DNA from: Robertmurraya sp047302285
GTDB taxonomy: Bacteria; Bacillota; Bacilli; Bacillales; Cytobacillaceae
Direction: 5' to 3'
Assembly (NCBI RefSeq): GCF_047302285.1
Contig: NZ_CP154845.1
Location: forward strand, 3,906,001 to 3,970,000
Length of the DNA stretch: 64,000 nucleotides
How positions within the stretch are numbered: position 1 is the first letter of the stretch; the number at the start of each line of letters is the position of its first letter. A program made the position numbers and the translations under genes. Positions 1-8,774 of this stretch are shown here, piece by piece. The notes under the pieces are model-generated. The model was not told where the DNA came from and searched no databases. It worked only from the letters and a program-made list of their open reading frames with translations.

Positions 1-810
1 TTCAGCTAATTGTTGCGCATTTTGCGATTGACATTTCATGCGTAGAGCTAATGTTTTTAGTCCCCGACTTGTTAACCATGCTTCAAATGGACTCACATTT
101 GCACCAAGATTGACTACCTTTGCTCGAGCTTTTGCGATTAAGTCAACTCTGCCCACTAACACACCAGCTGTCACATCACTGTGTCCCCCAATGTATTTCG
201 TTGCACTATGTACGACTAAATCAACTCCAAGCTCATAGGGGTTACAGTGAAAAGGAGTCGCAAAAGTATTATCAATAAGGGTTAATAAATTATGTTTTTT
301 CGCAAGAGCTACGACGCCATGTAAATCTTCTACTCTCAGTAGTGGATTAGTTATCGACTCTGTATAAAGCATTTTCGTATTTTCTTGAATTGATTTTTCA
401 ACCTCTACTAGATCAGTGAAAGACAAAAAAGTTGTCTCAATCCCTAAATTATGAAGTTCTTCTTTCAACAGATGAAAGCTTCCTCCATATAAATCTTCTG
501 CGGCAATGATATGCTCGCCACTTTTTACAACGGCTAGTACCCCTGCCAAAATCGCTGATAACCCTGAGGAGGTCGCAATCCCCGCTGGCGCACCTTCAAT
601 GGCAGCTACGGCCGCACCTAGTTCATCAGGATTAGGATTTCCAGTTCGAGAATATAAGTAATTCCCTTCACCTTGATAGTAACCTTCAAGTTCTTCTAAG
701 TCCTTGAATACAAAGGCAGAAGTTTGATATATAGGAGTTACTTTACTCTTTATTGACTTCTCATTATGTTGAACTGGATGCAATAATACGGTCTCAAACT
801 TCTTTTCCAA
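1..810 (-). CDS. Trans-sulfuration PLP-dependent enzyme (cystathionine gamma-synthase / gamma-lyase family), C-terminus cut off by window edge
   Basis: The minus strand is open for 270 codons to base 1. The product is a Cys/Met metabolism PLP enzyme: it has the SRTGNPN substrate loop (about residues 54-60), the SSGLSA phosphate-binding turn (81-86), the DNTFATP strand (180-186) and the SATKYIGGHSD motif whose Lys (about residue 205) would bind PLP. Family members act on cystathionine, O-acyl-homoserine or methionine; which one cannot be decided here, partly because about a third of the protein is missing. I chose the TTG start at 810 because GGGAGAAGGTG lies at a proper distance upstream. An in-frame GTG at 819 sits inside that ribosome binding site. 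It lies downstream of the ger operon behind a weak hairpin, so it is probably a separate unit. Confidence 0.9.
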   Translation of the reverse strand, partial: MEKKFETVLLHPVQHNEKSIKSKVTPIYQTSAFVFKDLEELEGYYQGEGNYLYSRTGNPNPDELGAAVAAIEGAPAGIATSSGLSAILAGVLAVVKSGEHIIAAEDLYGGSFHLLKEELHNLGIETTFLSFTDLVEVEKSIQENTKMLYTESITNPLLRVEDLHGVVALAKKHNLLTLIDNTFATPFHCNPYELGVDLVVHSATKYIGGHSDVTAGVLVGRVDLIAKARAKVVNLGANVSPFEAWLTSRGLKTLALRMKCQSQNAQQLAE

Positions 811-847
811 AACATTCACCTTCTCCCATAAATTCCACAACTACAAA

Positions 848-863
848 TTGATCATTAGATCAA
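848..863 (-). terminator. Small hairpin after the ger operon
   Basis: TTGATC-TAAT-GATCAA on the minus strand, followed by TTTG. It is a six-bp stem with a poor T tract, so it is a weak terminator candidate between gerB and the PLP enzyme. Confidence 0.35.
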
Positions 864-892
864 ACTTGTCGGAATTGCAAGTGAATAATTTG

Positions 893-2011
893 TCATGCCT
901 TTGAATCTTCGCTAACTTGTATATTTTTGACCTTCTTTTTAAATATTTTCCGTAAAAGCAGGATCAGGATCGGGAGACTAATCGTTATTCCCATCGCAAC
1001 CCAAATCCAGTACGTTTCTAATAATTCAATTGCCCGTGCATGATCAAATACAAACCAATACCCAAAGCCTCCTAACATGAGGGCATTAGGAATGATAACC
1101 GGTCGATAATCCTTTAATCCCAACAGTCTTTGAAGAGCAATAGATGAACAAAGAAGCGTAATCATAATTTGGGTAATGGAAGATAAGGCAAAAAAGGCGA
1201 TCATAATCATTTCATATCGATGGAAGAATACACCGATTTGTGCACTTCGAGCCATCTGCATGCAAGAGACAAAATATTGGGCAGCTACTTCAGCCGTTAA
1301 CACCCCTGCCTCTAGAATCGGCCAAATAAGGACAAATAGACCTCCATAAATGATTCCTGCCATACCAGACTTCGTCCATGTTTTCTCATTTTTAACATAG
1401 GGAAGTAGCATCGTTGCCATCATCGTCGCTAACGCCCAATCCGCATCATGATGCCTACTCGCCCAAAGTGTATTATAAAAACCTGATTGAAATGTAGGTA
1501 AAAGTTCTCTTACATCGAAATCCTGAACGGAACCTAAAATGATTAAAATATTCAAGCATAAAACAGAAAAAACCCCGAGTAGGGCCATTCTACTAATAAC
1601 CTCAAGACCAAAAAATATGCCATATATACCGATAAAAAGGGCAGCCAATACCACAACAAGCAGCGGGGATTCTGGCAAAAAGAAATCCTTAATATGATAA
1701 ACAAAAGTAGCTAGTATTCCACCAAAGGCAAAAAGAAAAAATACAAACACCATTGCTGCAACCAGCTTCGAAAACCATTTTCCAACCAATTTCTCACTGT
1801 GCTGGATGATGTCCTTATCTGGCATTTTTTTAATCAGATATACGACTAAGGTCATCACTAATAGACCTTGAAGAACGGCGAGAATCGTGGCAATCCACAT
1901 ATCACTACCTACTTCTCTCGCCATAGAGCCTTGTGTAAGTCCGATCGCCTTTGCATACACGAGATTAATAATGATCGCCATAAACATTCCATTTGTAATT
2001 TGAACCTTCAT
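893..2011 (-). CDS. Spore germination receptor subunit B (GerAB/endospore germination permease family)
   Basis: A 372-residue integral membrane protein with about ten hydrophobic segments and a basic C-terminal tail. It matches in length and character the GerAB family, which belongs to the amino acid-polyamine-organocation superfamily and carries the germinant-binding site of the receptor in the spore inner membrane. It begins with a short polar stretch followed by a GMFMAII segment typical of the family. The start has AGGAGCTACAT directly upstream. It is the third gene of an A-C-B operon, nine bases after gerC. The germinant it recognises cannot be told from sequence by eye. Confidence 0.92.
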   Translation of the reverse strand: MKVQITNGMFMAIIINLVYAKAIGLTQGSMAREVGSDMWIATILAVLQGLLVMTLVVYLIKKMPDKDIIQHSEKLVGKWFSKLVAAMVFVFFLFAFGGILATFVYHIKDFFLPESPLLVVVLAALFIGIYGIFFGLEVISRMALLGVFSVLCLNILIILGSVQDFDVRELLPTFQSGFYNTLWASRHHDADWALATMMATMLLPYVKNEKTWTKSGMAGIIYGGLFVLIWPILEAGVLTAEVAAQYFVSCMQMARSAQIGVFFHRYEMIMIAFFALSSITQIMITLLCSSIALQRLLGLKDYRPVIIPNALMLGGFGYWFVFDHARAIELLETYWIWVAMGITISLPILILLLRKIFKKKVKNIQVSEDSKA

Positions 2012-2020
2012 ATGTAGCTC

Positions 2021-3220
2021 CTAGTGGTTTTTAGTTGGTTTAAAAAGTAGCGCTCCATCTGTAATCTCCGCTTCTACGTTAACCGTTATTTTTGCTTCTT
2101 GTAGTTCCTGTTCCCAATTGTTTCTTATTTCCTTCCATTCATGTGGATAACGATTATTAAATACTTTGCCGAGCTCGAGAATATCTGACTTATACTCATT
2201 CTGAACCTTATCAACGACCTTGCTGATTTGTTTCTTAAGGTAGCTTGATAATTCTCCTTCTAATTGTTCCACAGATTTCTCATCATCCATTGAAAATTCA
2301 CAGCCAGCTTCGACAAGACTTCCGTACACTTGTAAATTAACCTCAAATTCCGCATGCTTGTTTTTATATTTGGGGATGACATCTACATTTTGTTTCCGTA
2401 ATTCAATACTTACTTTTTTCGTCTCATCCTTTGGACACTTGAGAGAAACAACGCCAGATTCAGGGTTTTCAATAAAATATAATAGTCCCCTCGCCTCTTC
2501 AGCTCCCAATATGCCGACTAATTTATCCCCTTTAAAAACACCAGCACCAGACAATTCTACCTGCTCAAGCGCTCCTTCTTCGCCCGGTTTTTTATTTGAA
2601 ATCCCTCTGTTTACGAGTCTTAATCTTGCTAAAACAGGTTCAGAGCTTTCACTCAAATAAGCAGCCTGTAAATCCAAAATCTCAGTCCTTGGCGAACGAG
2701 CTGCAATGGAGCTATACCAAAATAGACGATCAATCGCTGAACCAGGGACTACTTCTAGTCCAGTTAAAGTCGATACAACCTGACTTGCCTTTTCTGGCGT
2801 GACAGTCACCCAAGTTCTCATTCGAAGCTCGGGATTTCTTGTGAAGAAATCAATAATATCTCGTATTCCTTCCCTTGCTAGATCCTCATTTATGACAATG
2901 ACATGATTATGTGCCCAGAAAACCCGCCTCGAAGAAAAAGTAGATAGATTTCGAATCGCTTCAAAAATCGTCTCCCCTTCTGCACTAGCCGACCAAATAG
3001 GCTCTCCTGTATTCCCAGCTGGAGCTCCTGTTTGTCCAATCGCATCAGCAGGCCGAACGACTTGAGCTGTAATCTTGATGTTCCCTTCCTTTTCTCCCTT
3101 ATCTAGTCCGACTGCCATGACGAGGGCCAGTTCGTTTAGCTCCCTTTTTCCCATTCCTGTGCACCCAGTTAAAAAAATGGCGCAAATCATGAATGTATAT
3201 AATACCAGCCTACTCTTCAT
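2021..3220 (-). CDS. Spore germination receptor lipoprotein C (Ger(x)C family)
   Basis: A 399-residue lipoprotein. The N-terminus has a short signal peptide ending in the lipobox LTGC (Cys about residue 20), followed by the family's RELNELALV and VMAVGLD stretches. The rest is the soluble alpha/beta three-domain Ger(x)C architecture, which is anchored to the outer face of the spore inner membrane. I chose the ATG at 3220 because GGAGGCG precedes it by eight or nine bases; an in-frame GTG at 3229 lies closer to that site. The start overlaps the 3' end of gerA by 11 bp, which suggests translational coupling. Confidence 0.92.
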   Translation of the reverse strand: MKSRLVLYTFMICAIFLTGCTGMGKRELNELALVMAVGLDKGEKEGNIKITAQVVRPADAIGQTGAPAGNTGEPIWSASAEGETIFEAIRNLSTFSSRRVFWAHNHVIVINEDLAREGIRDIIDFFTRNPELRMRTWVTVTPEKASQVVSTLTGLEVVPGSAIDRLFWYSSIAARSPRTEILDLQAAYLSESSEPVLARLRLVNRGISNKKPGEEGALEQVELSGAGVFKGDKLVGILGAEEARGLLYFIENPESGVVSLKCPKDETKKVSIELRKQNVDVIPKYKNKHAEFEVNLQVYGSLVEAGCEFSMDDEKSVEQLEGELSSYLKKQISKVVDKVQNEYKSDILELGKVFNNRYPHEWKEIRNNWEQELQEAKITVNVEAEITDGALLFKPTKNH

Positions 3221-4829
3221 GTTGATCACGCCTCCGTGACTTGCTAGCTTTTCTCTTAATTTTCACAAGTCCATTTCCAAAGGTTTGACGACTTTCCTTG
3301 GATTTAGATTTCTTCTTATCAGGCTTTGGAATCTGATTTTCTCCAAGTCTCTTTTCCTTTCCTTCGGCTAGATCTGGTTGCTCATCCATGGCCCACAATG
3401 GAGCACGGAAAATGAAATCTTTTTGGTCCGATGGTTTAAAAGGTGTCGCTGGTGCCAAATAAGATTCTCCAAATGAACGGAGCGACATTGCATGAATGGC
3501 AAGGAATGCAAAGGCAGTCGCAAATCCCAGTAACCCCATCGTTCCTGAAGCGATGAGGAGGACGAAGCGGATTAATCGGATCGAGAAGGAAGCGGCATAA
3601 TTAGGGATCACAAACGAAGAAATTCCCGTTATGGCGACAATAATGACCATGAACGGAGACACTACCCCTGCCTGAACTGCTGCTTGCCCTATAACAAGGG
3701 AACCCACAATACTAACTGCTTGTCCTACTGGCTTCGGCATTCTTAAACCAGCCTCTCGCATCAATTCAAAAGCTATTTCCATAATTAACGCCTCAATTAA
3801 AACCGGAAATGGATTGACATCCCTTCCTGATGCAATCGTTAATGCTAATGACGTAGGGATCATTTCTTGATGAAAGCTTACGAGCATCACATACATGGAA
3901 GGAAGAGTCAAGCTGATAATAAAAGCAACATAACGTATGACGCGATTAAAGCTACCTGCCAAAAATCTAGAATAATAGTCATCACTTGCTTGCATAAATT
4001 GCCAAAAATAAGTTGGGACAATTAATACAAAAGGGGTGTTATCAACAAATATGGCCACTCTTCCTTCAAGCAATGAAGAGGCTACCTTGTCTGGCCTTTC
4101 TGTACTTTGGACCGTAGTAAAAGGAGAAAATGGAGCATCCTCAATCAACTCTTCAATATAACTGCTTTCTAGAATGGCATCTATTTTAATCCTACTGAGT
4201 CGTTTTTTAACCTCTTCAACGAGACCCTCTTTCACTGTTTCTTGAAGATAAGCGATATTAATATCCGTTTTTGACTTTTTCCCGACAGTCATGGCCTCGA
4301 ACATCAAGTTCGGGTCGCGAATTCTTCTTCGTACAAGTGATGTATTCGTTCGTAGTGATTCTGTGAAACCATCTCTTGGCCCTCTTACGACCTGCTCCAC
4401 CTGGGGCTCCTCAACTGAACGTGATGCCCATTCTCTTGAAGACACGAGTAAACAAGCATCTGAACTATCGATGAAAAATACCGTATCTCCTGCAAGAATC
4501 GCGTCGATCATCGGATCAATCAATTCCGTAACCTTGATCGATTTATTTATGAGAACAGAGGACTTGATTGCATCAACAATAGAAACAGAGCTTGGTTCGT
4601 CTATAATAAGTTCTGCTTTATACATAAGTGATTTAATGACTGCATTAATCTCGCCACTATTAACAAGTCCATCGAGGAAAAAGCAGACTGCTCTTATTTT
4701 CTTGTTATCTTGAAATTCGAATTCGCGCTTTGTCAAATCAACACTTTTTCCAAAACGTTTTTCCACAATCGCAATATTCTCATCTATTGATGGTGAAATT
4801 TTCGATTCATCTTCTTGAAGTTTTGTCAT
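3210..4829 (-). CDS. Spore germination receptor subunit A (GerAA family)
   Basis: A 539-residue protein with the GerAA layout: a hydrophilic N-terminal domain of about 290 residues (containing TDINIAYL and the GPRDGFTES box near residues 150-160), then five or so membrane segments up to about residue 450, with the conserved NPFP motif, and a basic tail. GerA subunits assemble with B and C in the spore inner membrane and form the ligand-responsive channel core. The start is preceded by AAGGAGTTCAACGT. It is the first gene of the operon. Its forespore promoter was not confidently located in the 124 bases upstream. Confidence 0.94.
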   Translation of the reverse strand: MTKLQEDESKISPSIDENIAIVEKRFGKSVDLTKREFEFQDNKKIRAVCFFLDGLVNSGEINAVIKSLMYKAELIIDEPSSVSIVDAIKSSVLINKSIKVTELIDPMIDAILAGDTVFFIDSSDACLLVSSREWASRSVEEPQVEQVVRGPRDGFTESLRTNTSLVRRRIRDPNLMFEAMTVGKKSKTDINIAYLQETVKEGLVEEVKKRLSRIKIDAILESSYIEELIEDAPFSPFTTVQSTERPDKVASSLLEGRVAIFVDNTPFVLIVPTYFWQFMQASDDYYSRFLAGSFNRVIRYVAFIISLTLPSMYVMLVSFHQEMIPTSLALTIASGRDVNPFPVLIEALIMEIAFELMREAGLRMPKPVGQAVSIVGSLVIGQAAVQAGVVSPFMVIIVAITGISSFVIPNYAASFSIRLIRFVLLIASGTMGLLGFATAFAFLAIHAMSLRSFGESYLAPATPFKPSDQKDFIFRAPLWAMDEQPDLAEGKEKRLGENQIPKPDKKKSKSKESRQTFGNGLVKIKRKASKSRRRDQHEE

Positions 4830-4953
4830 ACGTTGAACTCCTTCTATTCACTACTACTTTTCTCTCCATCCTCTTTACTTCTTATGCATGAGTTGAATCA
4901 TATTCTTTTAGAATGGTTAGGATAGATAGAAAATAATCCAGGAGTTACCTAGT

Positions 4954-5127
4954 ATGGATCTATATCACACTTTTATTTATGAAAAAATATTCAATGCACC
5001 TTGGTTCATTCTGTCATTTGTTTTTATCGTCATTCTCCTAAACTTCTTAGGGCCAGTTATCGTGTGGTTTATCATGAATAGCAAACCGATGCCTATTCTT
5101 CGGCATTTAAAAAAGAAAAAAAGCTAA
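4954..5127 (+). CDS. Small single-pass membrane protein, 57 aa, divergent from the ger operon
   Basis: ATG at 4954 follows GGAG by nine bases. The 57-residue product has a short amphipathic N-terminus (MDLYHTFIYEKIF), one hydrophobic helix (about residues 16-42) and a strongly basic end (HLKKKKS). I do not recognise the family. It lies head-to-head with gerA, 124 bp away. Some Ger clusters carry a tiny membrane D subunit, but those usually have two helices and lie in the same operon, so equivalence is only a guess. The good ribosome binding site and clear protein character support it being real. Confidence 0.6.
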   Translation: MDLYHTFIYEKIFNAPWFILSFVFIVILLNFLGPVIVWFIMNSKPMPILRHLKKKKS

Positions 5128-5230
5128 CACAAAGGGGGCAAATTTTTATATGACATGTTTTAGGGTCTCGTGATGGGAGCATATGACTTGATTCGTAATT
5201 CCAGTAGATTTTCTTTTATCTGCCTTCAAG
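5128..5230. other. Intergenic stretch, nothing recognised
   Basis: Between the small membrane-protein gene and the palindrome array. No gene, promoter or strong hairpin was seen. Confidence 0.4.
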
Positions 5231-5492
5231 GGGGCGCTCCAGAGAAACATTAACAGGAAATTTTCCTGCTATTTGCCTCATGGGGTTTATTTCTGGGCAA
5301 ATAAGGGAAGTTTTTCCGCTTATAAAGTAAAAAAGCGCTGTTTTATGAATGTTTCGGGTCAATAGGCGGAATTTCTTCCGTTATTTCTGCCAGTTGGAAT
5401 AAGAGTTCGATAATAACAGGAATTTTTCCTGTTACCATCTGGGCGGAGAGCGCTCCCTTCGAAGAAATTAACAGAAAATTTCCCGGTTATTA
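5231..5492. repeat. Array of five imperfect palindromes around GGAAATTTTCC
   Basis: Five related inverted repeats start near 5251, 5301, 5361, 5412 and 5468, spaced 50-60 nt. They are variants of TAACAGGAAATTTTCCTGTTA, for example AGGAAATTTTCCT at 5255-5267 and ACAGGAATTTTTCCTGT at 5417-5432. The first and last copies are preceded by CGCTCC, so the duplicated unit is longer than the palindrome. No coding frame explains the region. It resembles the dispersed intergenic palindromes common in Bacillus genomes, but membership of a named family was not checked. Confidence 0.6.
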
Positions 5493-5580
5493 AAGCGGTT
5501 CGGAGGAATAACCAGGTGGTCGTCCCGCTCCTCACCTCTAGCGGTAATTAATAAGAGCAGGCTCATAATTTTCCCCAAAT

Positions 5581-5609
5581 AAAAAAAGGCACGGATAATC
5601 CGTAGCCTT
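5581..5609 (-). terminator. Intrinsic terminator of the efflux pump gene
   Basis: On the minus strand AAGGCTACGGAT pairs with ATCCGTGCCTT (one bulged T) and is followed by a run of seven T. It lies 26 bases after the stop of the DHA2 transporter. Confidence 0.8.
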
Positions 5610-5634
5610 ATTTAGATGGAATGCCTCTAATTAT

Positions 5635-7137
5635 TTAATTCCCAACAAGCTTTGATTTTACTTGTGGTTTTGCAGTTTCTTGTTGTGGATCTTCTGATTC
5701 TTTTGAGCGTTTGATAAAGAATGCTAGGATAAAGGCAAATATCGTAATGATGGAAGCTACGAAGAATGCATCGTTAATTCCTTCTAACATTGCTTGCGCT
5801 CCGATTTGTGCTTGCATTGCCTCTGTTGGTTGTGTTGTTAATGATTTCGCTAATTCAGTTGCATGTGTTTCTGTACGGGTAGACATAACCGTTACTAAAA
5901 GGGCAGTACCAATCGCACCCGACACTTGATTGAGTGTATTGTTCATGGCCGTACCATGTGGGTAAAAACGTTTTGGTAACTGGTTTAGGCCGTTTGTTGA
6001 AACAGGCATCATGACCATAGACATTCCAAGCATGCGAATTGCATTTAAAATCATTAAATGAGTATATCCAATTTCAAAGGTAAGTCTGCTAAATAAGAAT
6101 GTTGTTACGATCATAATACTTAATCCAATAATTGCTAGCACTCTACCGCCAAATTTATCAAAAAGTCTTCCCGTAATTGGCGACATAAGAGCCATCGCTA
6201 AAGCACCTGGAAGCATTAATAATCCTGCATCCATTGGTGAAATACCTCGTAATGTTTGCACATAAATTGGGATAAGAAGCATTCCTGAGAACATTGCCAT
6301 GTTGACAATCATAGTAATAGATGAAGATAATGCAAACATTGGATATTTAAATACATGGAAGTTAAGCATTGGTCGCTCTAATTTTGCTTGACGAAGAATG
6401 AACCAAACTAATGTTATAACCCCTACTGTAATCGCACCATACACATGGATGCTATCCCAGCCTCTACTTCCAGCCGAACTAAATCCATATAAGATTCCAC
6501 CAAATCCTAAGCTTGATAAAATAAGTGAGAATATATCCAAGTGAATATTCACTTTTTCCTTCTTATCCTTCAACAAAACAGAACCAAGAATAAAGACAGC
6601 AACCGCAATTGGTGTAATGAAATGGAAAAGCATTCGCCAGTCATAATGTTCAATAATCCAACCTGATAATGTTGGTCCAATTGCTGGCGCAGCCATGAGA
6701 ATTAGACCAAACATTCCCATCGCTGCTCCTCTTTTTTCAACTGGAAAACTAATTAACATTACATTCATCAATAATGGCATCATCACTGCTGAACCGGATG
6801 CTTGAAGCATCCTTCCCGCTAGTAATACCGGAAAGACATGAGCCATCCCAGCTACCACGGTACCAAGCGTGAATAAGCCCATTGCGACTAAAAATAGTCT
6901 ACGTACACTGTATTTTTCAATTAAAAAAGCAGTTGCAGGTATTAACACTCCATTTACAAGCATAAAACCTGTTGTCAACCACTGTACGGTCGATGGTTCA
7001 ATTTCTAATTCCACCATGATAGACGGTAATGCGATATTTAATAATGTATTATTTAAGAACGCAATAAAAGCACCAATCATCAATATCGCTATAATTCCAT
7101 ACGGTGGACGACTAGTATTTCCAATCGTGTTATCCAT
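5635..7137 (-). CDS. DHA2-family multidrug efflux transporter (EmrB/QacA type MFS)
   Basis: A 500-residue, 14-helix major facilitator protein. The antiporter motif (GPTLSGWIIEHYDWR, about residues 150-165) and the order of hydrophobic segments fit the proton-coupled drug antiporters of the EmrB/QacA/LmrB branch; the drug is unknown. It ends in a polar Gln/Lys-rich tail. The ATG follows GGGGGAAATATT. It is transcribed away from a TetR-family gene 188 bp upstream, a usual pairing of pump and local repressor, and a palindrome overlaps its probable -10 region. Confidence 0.92.
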   Translation of the reverse strand: MDNTIGNTSRPPYGIIAILMIGAFIAFLNNTLLNIALPSIMVELEIEPSTVQWLTTGFMLVNGVLIPATAFLIEKYSVRRLFLVAMGLFTLGTVVAGMAHVFPVLLAGRMLQASGSAVMMPLLMNVMLISFPVEKRGAAMGMFGLILMAAPAIGPTLSGWIIEHYDWRMLFHFITPIAVAVFILGSVLLKDKKEKVNIHLDIFSLILSSLGFGGILYGFSSAGSRGWDSIHVYGAITVGVITLVWFILRQAKLERPMLNFHVFKYPMFALSSSITMIVNMAMFSGMLLIPIYVQTLRGISPMDAGLLMLPGALAMALMSPITGRLFDKFGGRVLAIIGLSIMIVTTFLFSRLTFEIGYTHLMILNAIRMLGMSMVMMPVSTNGLNQLPKRFYPHGTAMNNTLNQVSGAIGTALLVTVMSTRTETHATELAKSLTTQPTEAMQAQIGAQAMLEGINDAFFVASIITIFAFILAFFIKRSKESEDPQQETAKPQVKSKLVGN

Positions 7138-7159
7138 AATATTTCCCCCTTAGACGTAT

Positions 7160-7177
7160 AGTACATTATATTATACT
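7160..7177. promoter_or_regulatory. Candidate TetR operator over the efflux pump promoter
   Basis: AGTACATTATATTATACT is an 18-bp imperfect palindrome that contains the pump's likely -10 (TATAAT on the minus strand). Position and symmetry suggest an operator for the divergent TetR regulator. No second identical copy was found. Confidence 0.4.
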
Positions 7178-7252
7178 CGGATTTCACATAAGACATATCA
7201 TATACCAGCGGTTCAAAAAAAGCAATTGAAAATATCCAGTCTTTTTACCACA

Positions 7253-7281
7253 TTGAGGAATTAATAAAAATCATGTACTAT
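7253..7281 (+). promoter_or_regulatory. SigA-type promoter of the TetR regulator gene
   Basis: TTGAGG, a 17-nt spacer, then TACTAT, 44 bases before the chosen start. Reasonable agreement with the vegetative consensus. Confidence 0.5.
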
Positions 7282-7325
7282 CGAATTAGACAATTGGTAC
7301 AATCTCATTATTAAAGGTGATGATT

Positions 7326-8210
7326 ATGAAAGACAGAAAGCAACATGTAATTAAAATGGCTCATCAATTATTTATCGATAAAGGCTTTCAAGCAACCTCT
7401 ATTCAAGACATTCTCGATCATAGCGGCATTGCAAAAGGAACCTTTTATAACTATTTTTCATCTAAAAACGAATTATTAATCGCTCTTTTTACCACCCTTT
7501 ACAAACAAATGGAAAAAGAACGGAACGAACTGTTAATCGGACAAGATCCTTCTGATCTAGAAATTTTTATTAAGCAAATGGAACTTCAACTCGAAATGAA
7601 TCGTTCCAATAACTTAACAGCCCTTTTTGAAGAAATCTATGTTTCCAATGATGAGGAGCTTAAGCAGTTTATCAAAATCGGTTCTTTTAAAAGCTTACGT
7701 TGGGTATATGAACGATTTGTAGCGATCTTTGGTGAGGACAAGAAGCCTTATTTATTAGATTGTGCCAGCATGTTTATGGGAATATTGAGTCAAACGTTAC
7801 GAAACTATTCGATAGCTGTGAAACCTCCGCATGCAATTAGTCGTGTCGTACGCTACAGTGTCAATCGAATGGCAAAAATTGTGGAAGAAGTGTCCCAATC
7901 AGGTGAACAGCTTCTTGAACCTGAACTTTTAGATTCTTGGAATCCAAACGGAAAGAAAAATAATAGAGCCTTTCAAGAAGCCATGCACCGGACGATTCTC
8001 AGCTTAAAGAAACCATTTACTCAAAATACAGGCTCTCAGAAACAGATCGAATTACTCGATTTTATTTATGATGAACTGATTAAAGCAAAGGAACCTCGCA
8101 CCTTTTTAATTGAAAATGTTATGGAAACGTTGAGGAGAGAACCTCTACTTAAAGATGCAACTAGCTTGAAGAAGCTTGAACAGCTAATTGAAGAATATAA
8201 AAATATGTGA
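7326..8210 (+). CDS. TetR/AcrR-family transcriptional regulator
   Basis: A 294-residue regulator, longer than a typical TetR protein (about 200 residues). The N-terminal helix-turn-helix is clear: FIDKGFQATSIQDILDHSG followed by AKGTFYNYFSSKNELL (about residues 14-48). The remainder is a helical ligand-binding region with an extended C-terminus. It probably represses the divergent DHA2 pump and is released by a pump substrate. I chose the third in-frame start (ATG 7326) because AAAGGTGA lies five or six bases upstream; GTG 7317 and ATG 7320 overlap that site. Confidence 0.88.
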   Translation: MKDRKQHVIKMAHQLFIDKGFQATSIQDILDHSGIAKGTFYNYFSSKNELLIALFTTLYKQMEKERNELLIGQDPSDLEIFIKQMELQLEMNRSNNLTALFEEIYVSNDEELKQFIKIGSFKSLRWVYERFVAIFGEDKKPYLLDCASMFMGILSQTLRNYSIAVKPPHAISRVVRYSVNRMAKIVEEVSQSGEQLLEPELLDSWNPNGKKNNRAFQEAMHRTILSLKKPFTQNTGSQKQIELLDFIYDELIKAKEPRTFLIENVMETLRREPLLKDATSLKKLEQLIEEYKNM

Positions 8211-8334
8211 ACGAATGAACTTTTTCATTGATTTCAATTCAATACACTGCTATATTTGAAAAATAATTTCATATTGAATCTATTTATTAAATGGATTCAC
8301 TTTAGCGATGAATGTTATGGGTAACACTATAACA

Positions 8335-8402
8335 GGAGCAGCTTCTGGAGAGACCCTTGCGGCGCCGAAGGATTCACAATCTCAGGCAAAAGGACAGAAG
8401 AG
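8335..8402 (+). promoter_or_regulatory. Glycine riboswitch, single aptamer
   Basis: The RNA has the glycine aptamer signatures: GGAGAGACC after the closing stem, GCCGAAGG in the middle, and ATCTCAGGCAAAAGGAC at the 3' side. The closing helix P1 is CTTCTG (8342-8347) with CAGAAG (8395-8400). Only one full aptamer is visible; a hairpin-forming stretch just upstream (about 8312-8334) may be a reduced partner helix. An intrinsic terminator lies 28 nt downstream and before the ACT-domain gene, so it probably controls read-through. Family knowledge predicts activation by glycine. Confidence 0.85.
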
Positions 8403-8428
8403 TAACGATTGTTATTCTAACGTCTATT

Positions 8429-8458
8429 GGAGATTGGGAAACCCAGTCTCCTTTTTTT
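8429..8458 (+). terminator. Terminator in the riboswitch expression platform
   Basis: GGAGATTGGG, loop AAA, CCCAGTCTCC, then seven T: a ten-bp stem (one G-U) between the glycine aptamer and the ribosome binding site of the next gene. Its location makes it the regulated terminator of the riboswitch. Confidence 0.85.
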
Positions 8459-8483
8459 ATACTATTTTTTCGAGGTGATTTTG

Positions 8484-8759
8484 TTGGAACAAAAAAGAGC
8501 GATTGTCAGTGTTGTTGGAAAGGATCAGGTCGGAATTATTGCGAAAGTAACGACGATCCTAGCAGAAGAAAAGATTAACATTCTTGATATTAGTCAAACG
8601 ATTTTACAAGATTTTTTCACGATGATGATGATTGTCGACGTAACCAATTATGAAGATTTAGAGGCATTACAACAGGAGCTTTCTAAATTAGGAGAAGCTC
8701 TTGGATTAACCATTAATGTCCAACTTGAAGATATTTTTCAAGCGATGCACCGTGTGTAA
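8484..8759 (+). CDS. ACT-domain protein (UPF0237 family)
   Basis: A 91-residue protein made of a single ACT domain (RAIVSVVGKDQVGIIAKVTTILAE), the small ligand-binding fold seen in amino-acid sensors such as GcvR. Family members are nearly always encoded next to a UPF0210/DUF711 gene, as here. The TTG at 8484 is the likely start because GAGGTG precedes it by six bases; frames extending further upstream would overlap the terminator. It sits directly under a glycine riboswitch, so glycine or a related amino acid is a reasonable candidate ligand, which is inference. It is followed 15 bp later by the DUF711 gene. Confidence 0.9.
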   Translation: MEQKRAIVSVVGKDQVGIIAKVTTILAEEKINILDISQTILQDFFTMMMIVDVTNYEDLEALQQELSKLGEALGLTINVQLEDIFQAMHRV

Positions 8760-8774
8760 GAGAGGAGAAATCAA

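Noticed and set aside
4830..4953. SigG promoter for the ger operon
   Set aside because: AGAATA and CATAAGA occur but at the wrong spacing, so I did not call it.
8357..8578. Open frame overlapping the start of the ACT-domain gene
   Set aside because: It runs through the glycine aptamer and terminator in another frame and has no ribosome binding site.
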